NCBI GenBank assembly: GCA_937997635.1
Contig: CALLFA010000017.1
Location: 1-61,020 of the forward strand
Length of the DNA stretch: 61,020 bases
Source of the DNA: an uncultured Saprospiraceae bacterium
GTDB lineage: Bacteria; Bacteroidota; Bacteroidia; Chitinophagales; Saprospiraceae
Reading direction: 5' to 3'
Part shown: one piece after another, positions 26,179-36,302 of the stretch
How positions within the stretch are numbered: position 1 is the first letter of the stretch
How the letters are laid out: the number at the start of each line of letters is the position of its first letter
Position numbers and translations under genes: made by a program
Notes under the pieces: generated by a model
What the model saw: the letters and a program-made list of their open reading frames with translations, nothing else
Database searches by the model: none
What the model was told of the DNA's origin: nothing

Positions 26179-27192
26179 ATGAAAAATCCTAACTACATAC
26201 AAGACTTATTAGAATCACCACTGTTTAACGAGTGGGCTGAGTCAGGATTTAATCAGACACACAACTTTACATCCACATCTCTTTATTTAAATGCTTCGAA
26301 AGAATCAATTAAATTAGCAAAGACCATTAAATCGTCTCTAAGGTTTAAGTCATCTAATTCATTAGATTTAAAGAAAAGAAGTTCATTATTAAAGACCATA
26401 CACCAAAACATAGAGGTAACAACTGCACCAGTTAACTTAAAGCCAAACAAAGCGGTCAATTATTGGAAATTAGGCTCTATTGCAGCTACACTTTTAATAC
26501 TTGTTGCGGTTGTGTTCACTATTAGTACAAATGAACCAGATTATTTTGCTACTGGTTTAAATGAGAATTTGACTCAAGAATTGTCAGATGGTTCAATTGT
26601 AACTTTAGATGCGAATAGTAGTATACAAACCATTGGAAAATGGAAGGGCATCAATCCAAGAAAAGTAAAACTAGAAAACTCGGCTTTTTTCAATGTCACC
26701 GAAGGTCCTTTGTTCAGTGTTGAAACAGATCTAGTGACAATAGATGTACTAGGTACAGAATTTTTTGTAGACACAGATAATGAAGAAGCCGTAGTCACTG
26801 TAAGATCCGGAAAAGTAAGAGTAAAGCCTAAAGGAGAACCTGATAGCGAAACTCAAATTCTTGAAGCTGGAGATAGAGTTGTTTATAAAAAATCATTGGG
26901 TATCGTTAAAAGCAAAGTTAGTGAATTAGAAATTTCAAATGAACTAGCATGGATCAACGGTAAAATTGTCTTTAACAAAACTAACTACAAAGAGTTAAAA
27001 CAATTGATTGAGCAACGATACGGTAAAACTGTCAATATTCATCCATCACTACTTACTAGCCAAAGGGCGATAGAAGGGACTTTCCCGACAACGTCGCTCA
27101 CAGCACTTCTCGCCTCTATTGAAACGGCATTTGACCTACAAATTAACTACAAAGGTGATGTTGTAAACATTTCTTACCAAGAAATTAAATAG
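26179..27192 (+). CDS. FecR family anti-sigma factor
   Basis: A 337-residue single-pass inner-membrane protein. The cytoplasmic N-terminal region (1-95) would hold the ECF sigma factor; the transmembrane helix is about residues 98-116 (LGSIAATLLILVAVVF). The periplasmic FecR domain (about 125-225) has LSDGSIVTLDANSSI and VLGTEFFVDTD, and a DUF4974 domain ends the protein (KIVFNKTNYKELKQLIEQRYG). It links a signal from the outer-membrane receptor to sigma release. The TonB receptor gene follows after 31 bases, in one operon. Confidence 0.94.
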   Translation: MKNPNYIQDLLESPLFNEWAESGFNQTHNFTSTSLYLNASKESIKLAKTIKSSLRFKSSNSLDLKKRSSLLKTIHQNIEVTTAPVNLKPNKAVNYWKLGSIAATLLILVAVVFTISTNEPDYFATGLNENLTQELSDGSIVTLDANSSIQTIGKWKGINPRKVKLENSAFFNVTEGPLFSVETDLVTIDVLGTEFFVDTDNEEAVVTVRSGKVRVKPKGEPDSETQILEAGDRVVYKKSLGIVKSKVSELEISNELAWINGKIVFNKTNYKELKQLIEQRYGKTVNIHPSLLTSQRAIEGTFPTTSLTALLASIETAFDLQINYKGDVVNISYQEIK

Positions 27193-27223
27193 ATTTAAGG
27201 AAGAAGTCACCTTCAAAATTCTA

Positions 27224-30223
27224 ATGTCGGTAAAAAGGGTTATTTTTCTTTTATATTTATTTTTGTCGATCCAAGCGATAATCATTGCTCAGACACAAGA
27301 CCTTCATCAACAAACGGTAGAGTCTTTCCTTGATACTTTAGAACAACGATTTGATGTACATTTCATTCATGAAAGCGGCATTTTTGATGGTAGTTCATTT
27401 AAGTATCCTCTTGATTTATTAGAAAAACCAGTACCCGAAATATTAAGATCCTTTCAAGAAAATACAGCATTTAAGGCAATTCAAATGCCTCAATCAGACA
27501 ACTCGACATTGGTGTTTGCTGTGAAAAGAGAAGACAGTAAAGTCAGAATAAGAGGTCGTATCATTGATCAGAATAAAGATCCTCTAGCAAATGCAACCGT
27601 TTGGGTACCTGAGATGGGAGTAGGGACAGTCAGTAATTTTAAAGGCTACTATGAGTTGGAGATTGATGCTGGGAATCACGACATTGAGGCAAGGTATGTT
27701 ACTTATGAGCCAACAGTTGTCAGTATAGATCTTGCTCCAGGTGCAGAAAAGACGCTTGATTTTATATTGAATCAAAATCAATTGGTAGACGAAATTATCA
27801 TAACAGGATCTCGTAACACAATAGCTAATGCCTTGGGTGCTGGTTCAACTATAATCGAACACGGTACAATCGCTACGCTCATCAATCTTAAAGGTCGAGA
27901 AATAGACGCTCCCATAGAGTTGACAGAATTGCTTCACGTACAACAACCATCTTTTCACTCAGTGCATCAACACAGTTCTGATGGTGCTGATCACATAGAT
28001 CCAGCTACCCTAAGAGGAATGGGACCAGACCAGACCTTGATACTTATAAATGGTAAACGTAAACATCAGAGTGCATTTTTGAATATTGGAAATACTGTAG
28101 GAAAGGGATCTGTTTTTACAGATTTGAATACCATTCCAATAAGCATCATTGAGAGAATTGAAATACTTCAAGACGGTGCTTCTTCTCAATATGGTTCTGA
28201 TGCAATCGCTGGTGTTATAAATATCATTCTCAAGAAGAAATCTTATTCTGAAGTGAATCTAAAATCTGGCATTAGCCAAGAAGGAGATGGCCTTATATAT
28301 GATTTAGGTAGTAATTTTGGATTTAACCTTAATGATGATGGTGCATTTTTAAACATATCTTTAAATCATTCAGAAAGAGATGCAACAAACAGAACATTGC
28401 CATATCAAGGTAGAATATTTGCTGATCCAGCTGAAGATCAAAATAGTCAATTTCGAGATGATGTATTTAATTCTATTGACTTTAATGATTCTACAAATTT
28501 TGTTACTCGATTTGGTCAAAGTGAGCTAGTGTCAACGAGACTGTTTGCTAATGCAGATATTCCGATTAATAGTACTACAAATCTGTATGGTTTCGGAGGG
28601 TTTGCATTTAAACAAGGTGGATCTGTAGGTGTTTATAGATTTCCATTCCAGCTTGCTGTTCCTGGTGTTCCAAATTCCAATGGGTTCTCTCCACAATTGG
28701 ATACGGAGATAACAGATAAAATCTTAACAGTAGGGTTAAAGAAATTATTAAGGCAAGGGGTCTTAGACATCAGCAATACGTGGGGTAAGAATGGCATAGT
28801 CTATAAGATACTTAATCCAGTAAACGTTGGTCCTGGATCACCTCCAGATGTTGAATCAGGTGAGGTCTTGTATAGTCAAAATACAACCAATATTGACTAT
28901 TCACATTTATTAGATGTATCAATCCCAATAGCATTAAATGCTGGTGCTGAATTTCGTCTAGAAAACTATACTCAAAATGCTGGAGATTTTGATCGAACTT
29001 CAGTTGTTGATACTACCGCTAATATTGGTGATGAGAATCTTCAACTGTTTCCTAGATTTGATGCGACACACGAACTGGATGAATTTAGAACAAATATTGG
29101 TGTCTATTTGGATTTAGAGGCAGACCCCACTGAACAATTTAAAATTGGTTTGTCAGGAAGGTTTGAGCGCTATGATGACTTTGGATCTAATTTTAGTTGG
29201 AAAGTATTTACCAGATGGAATCCGTCAGAAAATGTTTCCGTTAAATTTTCTTACAATACCGGATTTCGAGCACCATCTCTCCATCAGTTCTTTTACACAA
29301 GTACACTGAATCAATTTGTTCCAACTGATGTCGGTTTCAGAGCATCTAGGGTAGATCAATATAACCATAGTGAGAAGTCAAATAATCCACGATTAACATT
29401 ATTAGGCGTTGATCCACTTAGGGCTGAATCTTCTTCTAGTTTTAATTTAGGTTTTATTTTTCGACCTTCTAAGCAGTTCAGTATATCTACAAACGTTTAT
29501 CAAATTGATGTTGATGATAGAATTATTTTAACAGGAAGAGTATCTAGTGGGTTGAATGAGGAAATAGGAGAAGTACTTAGCCAGACTAATTCTACTGACG
29601 TTCAATTTTTTACAAATGCCATTGGGACAAGAACATTGGGACTAGAATTCATAAGCAAATACAACATTCCATTTTCAGGGTCAAAAGGAAGTGTAGATTT
29701 CACATTGTCTGGGCATGTGAATAATGTAGATGTGCTTGAAGAAAATGGCATTCGTCTTGTAGGTTTGAATTCTTCATTACAAAATTTTGAAGATGATATA
29801 TTTAATCGATTTGAAGTAGGTTTATTTGAATCTGCACAGCCAAATTCAAAATTAATTTTCACTTCTAGTTTACGTAGAGGGTGGTTTAGTTTTCATGCAA
29901 GATTTACTAGATTCGGGAGCATTACCTATTTGCATCCATTAGATGGAGATGAGAATAACTTTGTTGTGAATGAACTCACAAGTCGAGTTGAGACAAGAGA
30001 CCAAACATTCAATAGTAAAGTCTTGACAGATTTTAGTACACAGTTTTCTATTACGGACAATTTTTCTTTATCCTTAGGTATGAATAATGTCTTCAATGTA
30101 TTTCCTGATGAGAATCTGCATTCAGCAAATAGGGGAGGAGAAGCATTTCCTTACAATCGTTTCATACAACAGTTTGGTACAAGAGGCAGATTCGGATATG
30201 CTAATTTGAATATCAAATTCTAA
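27224..30223 (+). CDS. TonB-dependent outer-membrane receptor with STN signalling domain
   Basis: A 999-residue transducer. After the signal peptide (about 1-22) comes an STN/secretin-like domain (about 25-100), the part that contacts FecR in signalling receptors. A carboxypeptidase-like fold follows (RIRGRIIDQNKDPLANATVW, about 107-185), then a plug with GMGPDQTLILINGKRKHQS and IERIEILQDGASSQYGSDAIAG. A long beta-barrel (from about 345) includes a C-terminal FGYANLNIKF strand. It imports a ligand with TonB energy and reports it to the ECF/FecR pair. No SusD homolog is next to it, so it is not a classic polysaccharide-utilisation pair; the ligand is unknown. Confidence 0.94.
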   Translation: MSVKRVIFLLYLFLSIQAIIIAQTQDLHQQTVESFLDTLEQRFDVHFIHESGIFDGSSFKYPLDLLEKPVPEILRSFQENTAFKAIQMPQSDNSTLVFAVKREDSKVRIRGRIIDQNKDPLANATVWVPEMGVGTVSNFKGYYELEIDAGNHDIEARYVTYEPTVVSIDLAPGAEKTLDFILNQNQLVDEIIITGSRNTIANALGAGSTIIEHGTIATLINLKGREIDAPIELTELLHVQQPSFHSVHQHSSDGADHIDPATLRGMGPDQTLILINGKRKHQSAFLNIGNTVGKGSVFTDLNTIPISIIERIEILQDGASSQYGSDAIAGVINIILKKKSYSEVNLKSGISQEGDGLIYDLGSNFGFNLNDDGAFLNISLNHSERDATNRTLPYQGRIFADPAEDQNSQFRDDVFNSIDFNDSTNFVTRFGQSELVSTRLFANADIPINSTTNLYGFGGFAFKQGGSVGVYRFPFQLAVPGVPNSNGFSPQLDTEITDKILTVGLKKLLRQGVLDISNTWGKNGIVYKILNPVNVGPGSPPDVESGEVLYSQNTTNIDYSHLLDVSIPIALNAGAEFRLENYTQNAGDFDRTSVVDTTANIGDENLQLFPRFDATHELDEFRTNIGVYLDLEADPTEQFKIGLSGRFERYDDFGSNFSWKVFTRWNPSENVSVKFSYNTGFRAPSLHQFFYTSTLNQFVPTDVGFRASRVDQYNHSEKSNNPRLTLLGVDPLRAESSSSFNLGFIFRPSKQFSISTNVYQIDVDDRIILTGRVSSGLNEEIGEVLSQTNSTDVQFFTNAIGTRTLGLEFISKYNIPFSGSKGSVDFTLSGHVNNVDVLEENGIRLVGLNSSLQNFEDDIFNRFEVGLFESAQPNSKLIFTSSLRRGWFSFHARFTRFGSITYLHPLDGDENNFVVNELTSRVETRDQTFNSKVLTDFSTQFSITDNFSLSLGMNNVFNVFPDENLHSANRGGEAFPYNRFIQQFGTRGRFGYANLNIKF

Positions 30224-30289
30224 ATCTATCCATACCTACATTTTCTATTCTATAAGACAAGTACTATTTTCATAGGCGAAACCTTCATC

Positions 30290-32311
30290 ATGAATAAGAC
30301 ACTCCTTATAACCATCATTATCATACTATTAAGTTATTGCCTAGAAGCACAAGAAAAACAACCATTTAAATCAATGGACGTCTTTTCTTTAGAATGGGTA
30401 GATGATCCACAAATTTCTCCTGATGGCACTAAGGTCGTGTACGTGCGCAGGGGTATGGACATCATGACTGACAAACGGATATCACGGTTGTGGATAGTCA
30501 ATACTGATGGCACAGAACATTATAAATTAACCAATCAAGATGTCAATGAGAGTAGTCCCAGATGGTCTCCTGATGGGACACGAATTGCCTTCACTTCGTC
30601 TACAGATAATGGTTCTGAAGTATTTGTATACTGGACGAAGACTGCAAAAATTGCTCGATTGTCGAGTTTGGAGTCCTCGCCGAGATCAATCAGCTGGTCA
30701 CCAAATGGAAATAAACTAGCGTTCACCATGTTTGTCGCTGGTAGAGAAATGTCTTTGGTCACACCACAAAGAAAGCCTAGAGGTGCAACTTGGGCAGCAA
30801 ACCCACGTGTGACTACTCGATTAAAACATGAGGCAGATGGTACAGGAAAATTGAAACCAGGCTACACCCATTTATTCGTCATGCCATCCAGTGGTGGAGT
30901 CCCTAGACAATTAACCGATGGCAACTTTAATCATAGAGGCACACCTAGCTGGCACCCAAATGGACAAGACATCATCATCTCATCCAACAGAAATGAAGAT
31001 TGGGAATATGATTTTCGTAATACAGAACTGTATGCTGTCAATCTGTACTCGTCAGATATTCGCGAATTGACTGATAGACAAGGTCCAGACAATAACGGTT
31101 CTGTATCGAAGAATGGTGATATTGCTTATTTGGGCTTTGATGATAAAAAACAGACGTATCAGTTGACGAATCTATATGTCAAAGGTATGAGTGGCGCACC
31201 AAATAAAGTAGACGTCAAATTAGACAGGTCTATACAATCCCCGATTTGGAGTCAAGATGGTAAGTCTATATACTTTATGTATGATGATAAAGGCAATACA
31301 AAGATCGCAAGGACAACAACAAGTGGTAAAGTAGAAAAGCTCGCAGATAATGTGGGGGGCACCTCGGTAGGACGACCTTATGGAGATGGAGCGTTTTCTG
31401 TGTCATCAGATGGTATAATAGCATATACGCATACCACACCAGCGTATCCAGCGGAGTTAGCTGTAGTTGATAAAAATGGGAATACGAATTTAGTGATGTC
31501 CTTAAATGATGATATTTTGCCTTATCGAGAACTTGCAAAAGTGGAAGAAATCTGGTACAAATCATCTGTTGATGGCAGAGACATCCAAGGATGGATCGCG
31601 TACCCACCTGGATATGATCCCTCAAAACAGTATCCGATGATGGTAGAAAATCACGGTGGTCCAATTTCAAATTACGGAGATCGATTTTCACCAGAAATAC
31701 AATTGCTTGCTGCTGGTGGCTATATTGTATTTTATCCTAACCCAAGAGGTTCCACAAGCTATGGTGAAGAATTTGGCAATTTGTTGTATCACAATTATCC
31801 AGGTGATGATTATCACGACGTCATGGATGGTGTGGATGCACTGATTGCCAGAGGTATCGCTCACGAAGATAAATTGTACGTCACTGGTGGTTCTGCTGGT
31901 GGCATTATGTCTGCTTGGGTGATTGGTAAAAACAATCGCTTTGAAGCGGCAGCTGTCATCAAGCCTGTGATGAATTGGGTCAGTAAAACATTGACTGCAG
32001 ATAACTATTTTGCTTATGCTAATACGCGCTATCCTGGTCAGCCATGGGAAAGCCCAGATGTCTATTGGAAATATTCGCCTATTTCTTTAGTTGGGAATAT
32101 AGAGACACCTACATTAGTGATGGTCGGCGGTGCTGATTTAAGAACACCATTATCTGAAGCCAAACAGTTGTATCACGCATTAAAAATCAGACAAATCCCT
32201 ACTGTTTTGGTAGAGATGCCAGGTGCTTTTCATTTTATTGCCAATCGACCTAGTCAATTGATTTCCAAAATTGAGCATATACTGGCTTGGTTTGAATTAT
32301 ATAATAATTAG
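30290..32311 (+). CDS. S9 family serine peptidase (acylaminoacyl/dipeptidyl peptidase type)
   Basis: A 673-residue secreted peptidase with an N-terminal signal peptide (MNKTLLITIIIILLSYCLEAQ). The first about 400 residues form a WD40/TolB-like propeller (ISPDGTKVVYVRRG, WSPDGTRIAFTS). The alpha/beta-hydrolase domain has the nucleophile Ser535 in GGSAGG, the acid in VGGADLRTP and the His in PGAFHFI. Such enzymes trim peptides from the N-terminus. It lies 66 bases after the receptor in the same direction, which suggests the receptor may import peptides that the enzyme releases; this is an inference from context. Confidence 0.92.
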   Translation: MNKTLLITIIIILLSYCLEAQEKQPFKSMDVFSLEWVDDPQISPDGTKVVYVRRGMDIMTDKRISRLWIVNTDGTEHYKLTNQDVNESSPRWSPDGTRIAFTSSTDNGSEVFVYWTKTAKIARLSSLESSPRSISWSPNGNKLAFTMFVAGREMSLVTPQRKPRGATWAANPRVTTRLKHEADGTGKLKPGYTHLFVMPSSGGVPRQLTDGNFNHRGTPSWHPNGQDIIISSNRNEDWEYDFRNTELYAVNLYSSDIRELTDRQGPDNNGSVSKNGDIAYLGFDDKKQTYQLTNLYVKGMSGAPNKVDVKLDRSIQSPIWSQDGKSIYFMYDDKGNTKIARTTTSGKVEKLADNVGGTSVGRPYGDGAFSVSSDGIIAYTHTTPAYPAELAVVDKNGNTNLVMSLNDDILPYRELAKVEEIWYKSSVDGRDIQGWIAYPPGYDPSKQYPMMVENHGGPISNYGDRFSPEIQLLAAGGYIVFYPNPRGSTSYGEEFGNLLYHNYPGDDYHDVMDGVDALIARGIAHEDKLYVTGGSAGGIMSAWVIGKNNRFEAAAVIKPVMNWVSKTLTADNYFAYANTRYPGQPWESPDVYWKYSPISLVGNIETPTLVMVGGADLRTPLSEAKQLYHALKIRQIPTVLVEMPGAFHFIANRPSQLISKIEHILAWFELYNN

Positions 32312-32488
32312 GGATTCTGTTAAGTAGGATTTTCACAAATGAATTAAATAGTAAGGGTGTTCTTTTCAATGTCTATTCTTTTAGTTATTTGTTATAATTA
32401 ATTCTCAGTTGATCTTTATTTATATTTCTAATGGATCTCTAATTATTCAGAATTAAAAAGTAAACCCAATTTCAATTATTCTTGACGT

Positions 32489-35400
32489 TTATGATTCTTT
32501 TAATTCCAGCGAAGCCAAGTAAGCGACTAAATCTCTTATTTCCATTTTAGACAAAATGTTTTTCACTCCAGGCATGCTGGATGGAATACCTTCTCTAATC
32601 GAAATGTCAGATTTGTTTACAGTTCTTAGTTCATCTTTGCCAACTCTGAGTTGAATGGTTTCTTCAGTTTCATTGACGACAGGTGCGACAATTTCTTCAC
32701 CGTCATCTAGCTCCAAGGACACAATGGCATAACCAATTGCAATCTTAGCGCTTGGGTCTATTAGTGATTCTAGTATATCTTCTTTTGACATCCGGGAAGC
32801 TAAGCCATGTAGACCTGGTCCTGCGTCTCCTCCCCATTCATAAATGGAATGACATCTGACACACTGGGCAGCTTCATTTCTGAAAAAAATATGTTGTCCG
32901 TCTGCTTCATTTCCACCATACATCGTTTCTTCAAATGGAGCGATACTGCTGGATGCATGTTTATTGGATTCGAAGTCTTTCAGTTGCTGTATTAATTGAT
33001 TGTCCTTTTGTATTCTTATAGCTTCCAGAATATCTAAATGCAATTCTTTTTCAAGTTGACCTGATGTTAATTTTTCAAATTCAGCTGCTAAAAGATTGAC
33101 GGCATCAGTGCCCGAATATTCTGCTAGTGAAGCTATGACAGATTGTTTTTCAAGACGTGTACCGTTTGCATACATTGACTCCAACAAGTTGACTGCCGTA
33201 TTTTCAGCTATGTCTGATTGAGGAATTATAGACAAAGCAGTTGCTCTTACTTTTTTAGATTTATCGGTGAGTGCGACGGATAAGGCTTCATCTAGCTTAG
33301 GATAGTTTAAATCGCTCAAGGCAGTTAAAGCTTCAGATCTGACCGATGATTTTTTGTGATCTGACATCAATGATACAAGTACTGGAATGGATTCTGATAA
33401 ACCAAATTCTGAAACCGTTTGAATAGCGGAAATAACAACGGAGGATTTTTTATCGCCTAAAAACGCATTCATTTTATTTCCAATTCGTTCTTTGACAGGC
33501 TCTTTGTCTCTTTTAATGATGCCTCTATATCTTCCATCTACACGATCGTGTTCGGAAGGCTCTGCCCAAGTGCGTATGGTCTCTAACGCTTCCGATCTCA
33601 TTTTTTCAGGTGCTGATGTATTTGTAGCATAACGCAAAACGCGATCAAGTGCTTCACTATCTCCAACACGCAAATTAGCATTTATAGCTCTTCTTACCAA
33701 TGCTTCATTTGAAAACCTACCCTCATCTAGTAGTTGAGCCAAGTCTGGCAATGAAGCTTCTATTGACCAGTCATCATTGATTGCTCTTGCCGCTTCTGTC
33801 ACTATAAATTCATCTTGATCTCTGAGGAATTTAGACACTTCTGGGGATTGCATTCTCCGCAATGCGACTACTGCTGCAATTCGTAATGCTCTGCTTTCAT
33901 GATTGGCTAATGCCGCTACTTCATCCGAAGCACCCATTCTAGCCAAAGCTAAACTACCTGCATGTCTCAAATAAACATCTTCATCATCATTGTTAATGAG
34001 CATGCGTATGATGGCATCCACTCCAGCTTTATCTTTTGATCGGCCCAATGCTTCGGTCGCAAAAAATTGAACGCGAGGATTGTGATGATTTACTAATGTG
34101 ACAAGGGTAGTGGAAGAACCATCATAATTCATATCCCCAATTAACTTTGCGGCTTGTGCGATTATCTCTTCATCTGGGTCCGAGAGGAAAGGCGCAAAGT
34201 CTTTACCATGCGAATATTGTTTTCTGGTGAACTGTCCCATCCCCCAAAGGGCATGGATTCGTGACAACTGATGTGCTGATGTTTTAGCGTGTTCTTTTAG
34301 CAAGTCATATCCTTCATCACCTAAGTCTACCAATGCAAACTGTGCCTTTTGCCTGATCCTCATGTCGGCATAACTCAGAAGCTCTAACAATTGTTTAGAT
34401 GTTTTTTCGCTGAAGTCGCCTAATATCAATTCTTTGGTTTTGGCCCTAACTTCGGCTAAATCAGTATCAGATTCATCTAGCTTCCATAGCCTGCCTAGCT
34501 TTTTCGTTCCCCATCCATCTATCCAATCACCAAAGTATAAAGCACCGTCAGGTCCAAAATCTAATCCAGTAGGTAAAAGGCCTTTAATGACTTCAGTGGT
34601 TTGGTCAAGATCAAATCCAGCACCTTTAGGTTTTAGCGTGAATGCATGAATTGGAGAATTAGCTGGCGTACCTCGAAACTCTGCAATAAAGTAATGATCT
34701 TTCCATCGACTGCCTAAAGCTGTACCAGGATTATATACCATCCCCGTAGGTCCATTGACATAATTTGTAATTGGCGGTATAATATAAGCGGCTTGTCCAT
34801 CCCACCTTGGTATGGACATTTTTTCATCCATCCACACTTTGTATGAATTGTTTTTTGGGTCGGTATATTTTCCAAATTGCCAGTTGATTCTCCATCCGCT
34901 ATCAGAACCATTAACAATATACACGAGTCTTTCTCTCTCTCCTTGATGATCACCATCGTTGTCTTCGGAAATCAGATTGCCATATTTGTCAAATACAAAC
35001 TCGTGCGTGTTTCTATGGCCAGCAGAAAAGACTTCAAAATTAGTACCATCGGTTTCACATCTTACGATCACGCCTTGGTTGGGATATTTCCATCTTTTTC
35101 CACTTTTATCAACTAGATTCATGCCGATATCACCAATACCCCAGTAGAGCCTCCCATCAGGTCCAACTGTCACTCCAGACATCCCGTGGGCACCAAAACC
35201 AATATGTACACCAAAGCCATGGGCTAAGGATTCTTTCTTATCTGCGTCGCCATCACCATCAAGGTCTGTTGTTTTCCAAAGATCAGGCCCAACCGCAACA
35301 TATACATCGTCTCTGAAAAACTCAATACCATTAGCTAGATCAGAAATCTCCTCATTAAAATCTGCCATGTACAGTTGTGCTGTCTCTGCTATGCCATCTT

Positions 35401-35914
35401 GATCATGATCGGATACTCGCCAAATTTCCTCTTTTTCGACAGTCAAATCTTTCCAATTTAAAACACCATCTTCATTTAAATCTTTCAAGTGTTTCTTGGC
35501 TTGCTCGCTGTCGTCGGTAAATGTCTTACGTAAGAAAGCTCGTCGATCTTCTACTGTTTGCCAGGATATGGATTCAGTCATCCAGTCTCTATGGCCTCTG
35601 ATGTCAAATTCGGAATTCGCAAGCCTATTGCCTTGGGTATAAAATATATCCCCATTTGGTGCCATGCTGATAGCTATCGGATCATGAACAATGGAATCAG
35701 AAGCCCATAAAGACAATTCCATACCATCCACCATTTCTACAGCAACTTCATCTCGAATATCCTTGGACAATTGGACTGCTTTTTCTGGAATGACCGCAAG
35801 TATAAGTGGCAACTGATCTTCTAACGTTTTATCATCTGGAGAACAGGCTTGAAACCCCAAATAGATTGTACTAATGAATACGAATGTTGTAAATAGTAAA
35901 AGACATTTCTTCAT
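32489..35914 (-). CDS. PVC-type heme-binding lipoprotein: glucose/sorbosone dehydrogenase-like + HEAT repeats + c-type cytochrome
   Basis: A 1,141-residue predicted lipoprotein (FISTIYLGFQAC, Cys near 24). The N-terminal half resembles the beta-propeller of PQQ-dependent glucose/sorbosone dehydrogenases (EDNDGDHQGERERL, LPTGLDFGPDGALYFGDW). Next come HEAT-like helical repeats from about 525 to 980. The C-terminal cytochrome c domain carries CVRCH at residues 1018-1022, with a probable Met axial ligand near 1114 (SSMPGV). The family was named from Planctomycetes but occurs in Bacteroidota. It probably oxidises a sugar or polyol and passes electrons to its heme; substrate unknown. It is transcribed opposite to the S9 gene. 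Confidence 0.88.
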   Translation of the reverse strand: MKKCLLLFTTFVFISTIYLGFQACSPDDKTLEDQLPLILAVIPEKAVQLSKDIRDEVAVEMVDGMELSLWASDSIVHDPIAISMAPNGDIFYTQGNRLANSEFDIRGHRDWMTESISWQTVEDRRAFLRKTFTDDSEQAKKHLKDLNEDGVLNWKDLTVEKEEIWRVSDHDQDGIAETAQLYMADFNEEISDLANGIEFFRDDVYVAVGPDLWKTTDLDGDGDADKKESLAHGFGVHIGFGAHGMSGVTVGPDGRLYWGIGDIGMNLVDKSGKRWKYPNQGVIVRCETDGTNFEVFSAGHRNTHEFVFDKYGNLISEDNDGDHQGERERLVYIVNGSDSGWRINWQFGKYTDPKNNSYKVWMDEKMSIPRWDGQAAYIIPPITNYVNGPTGMVYNPGTALGSRWKDHYFIAEFRGTPANSPIHAFTLKPKGAGFDLDQTTEVIKGLLPTGLDFGPDGALYFGDWIDGWGTKKLGRLWKLDESDTDLAEVRAKTKELILGDFSEKTSKQLLELLSYADMRIRQKAQFALVDLGDEGYDLLKEHAKTSAHQLSRIHALWGMGQFTRKQYSHGKDFAPFLSDPDEEIIAQAAKLIGDMNYDGSSTTLVTLVNHHNPRVQFFATEALGRSKDKAGVDAIIRMLINNDDEDVYLRHAGSLALARMGASDEVAALANHESRALRIAAVVALRRMQSPEVSKFLRDQDEFIVTEAARAINDDWSIEASLPDLAQLLDEGRFSNEALVRRAINANLRVGDSEALDRVLRYATNTSAPEKMRSEALETIRTWAEPSEHDRVDGRYRGIIKRDKEPVKERIGNKMNAFLGDKKSSVVISAIQTVSEFGLSESIPVLVSLMSDHKKSSVRSEALTALSDLNYPKLDEALSVALTDKSKKVRATALSIIPQSDIAENTAVNLLESMYANGTRLEKQSVIASLAEYSGTDAVNLLAAEFEKLTSGQLEKELHLDILEAIRIQKDNQLIQQLKDFESNKHASSSIAPFEETMYGGNEADGQHIFFRNEAAQCVRCHSIYEWGGDAGPGLHGLASRMSKEDILESLIDPSAKIAIGYAIVSLELDDGEEIVAPVVNETEETIQLRVGKDELRTVNKSDISIREGIPSSMPGVKNILSKMEIRDLVAYLASLELKES

Positions 35915-35960
35915 GTCGTAGAGTGTTTAACCTAAATATACTCATTATGCATGTAGTGTA

Positions 35961-36117
35961 TACTAAAAGAAGAATGGTTTGACTGATTTATTATATAGAA
36001 GTTTTGTCTGTTGTGAAGACGAAAAACGCAGTGAATGCAGGTATTCACGAGTATTTTCAACGATTAGAACAGATAAAAGATCAAGTAAGAAACGGTCAAA
36101 CTATTTTCATTTTGGTA
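35961..36117. mobile_element. Miniature inverted-repeat element, family A (157 bp)
   Basis: Ends are TACTAAAA and TTTTGGTA, with TA on both outer sides (35959-35960 and 36118-36119). Terminal inverted repeats extend about 30 bases imperfectly, sharing the core GTTTGACYG. Its interior is nearly identical to the reverse complement of 51456-51608. There is no transposase. A 60-codon frame at 36004-36186 is a by-product of the element, not a gene. Confidence 0.75.
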
Positions 36118-36302
36118 TACTATCAACTAAGCTTATTTATATTGAACTTGCTTGACTTTAAAGTAGAATTGAATTTGCTTTGGTAAAATAGACCGAGAAT
36201 ACTATTCGAAAGAGAGACCTTTGCAGGTGTAAAATTGTCCCAAACCTCTTTCTTTTCGGTATATTTTGTGAACTCTTTCGATAAAATAATATTATAGCAG
36301 TA

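Noticed and set aside
27224..30223. Polysaccharide utilisation locus (SusC/SusD)
   Set aside because: No SusD gene follows the receptor, and the neighbours are a FecR/sigma pair and a peptidase.
31275..31691. 138-codon minus-strand frame inside the S9 peptidase
   Set aside because: It is antisense to a clear peptidase gene with catalytic motifs and shows no family motif of its own.
36004..36186. 60-codon frame on the plus strand
   Set aside because: It begins inside the family A miniature element and uses a TTG start; the same sequence in the copy at 51 kb is not maintained as a frame.
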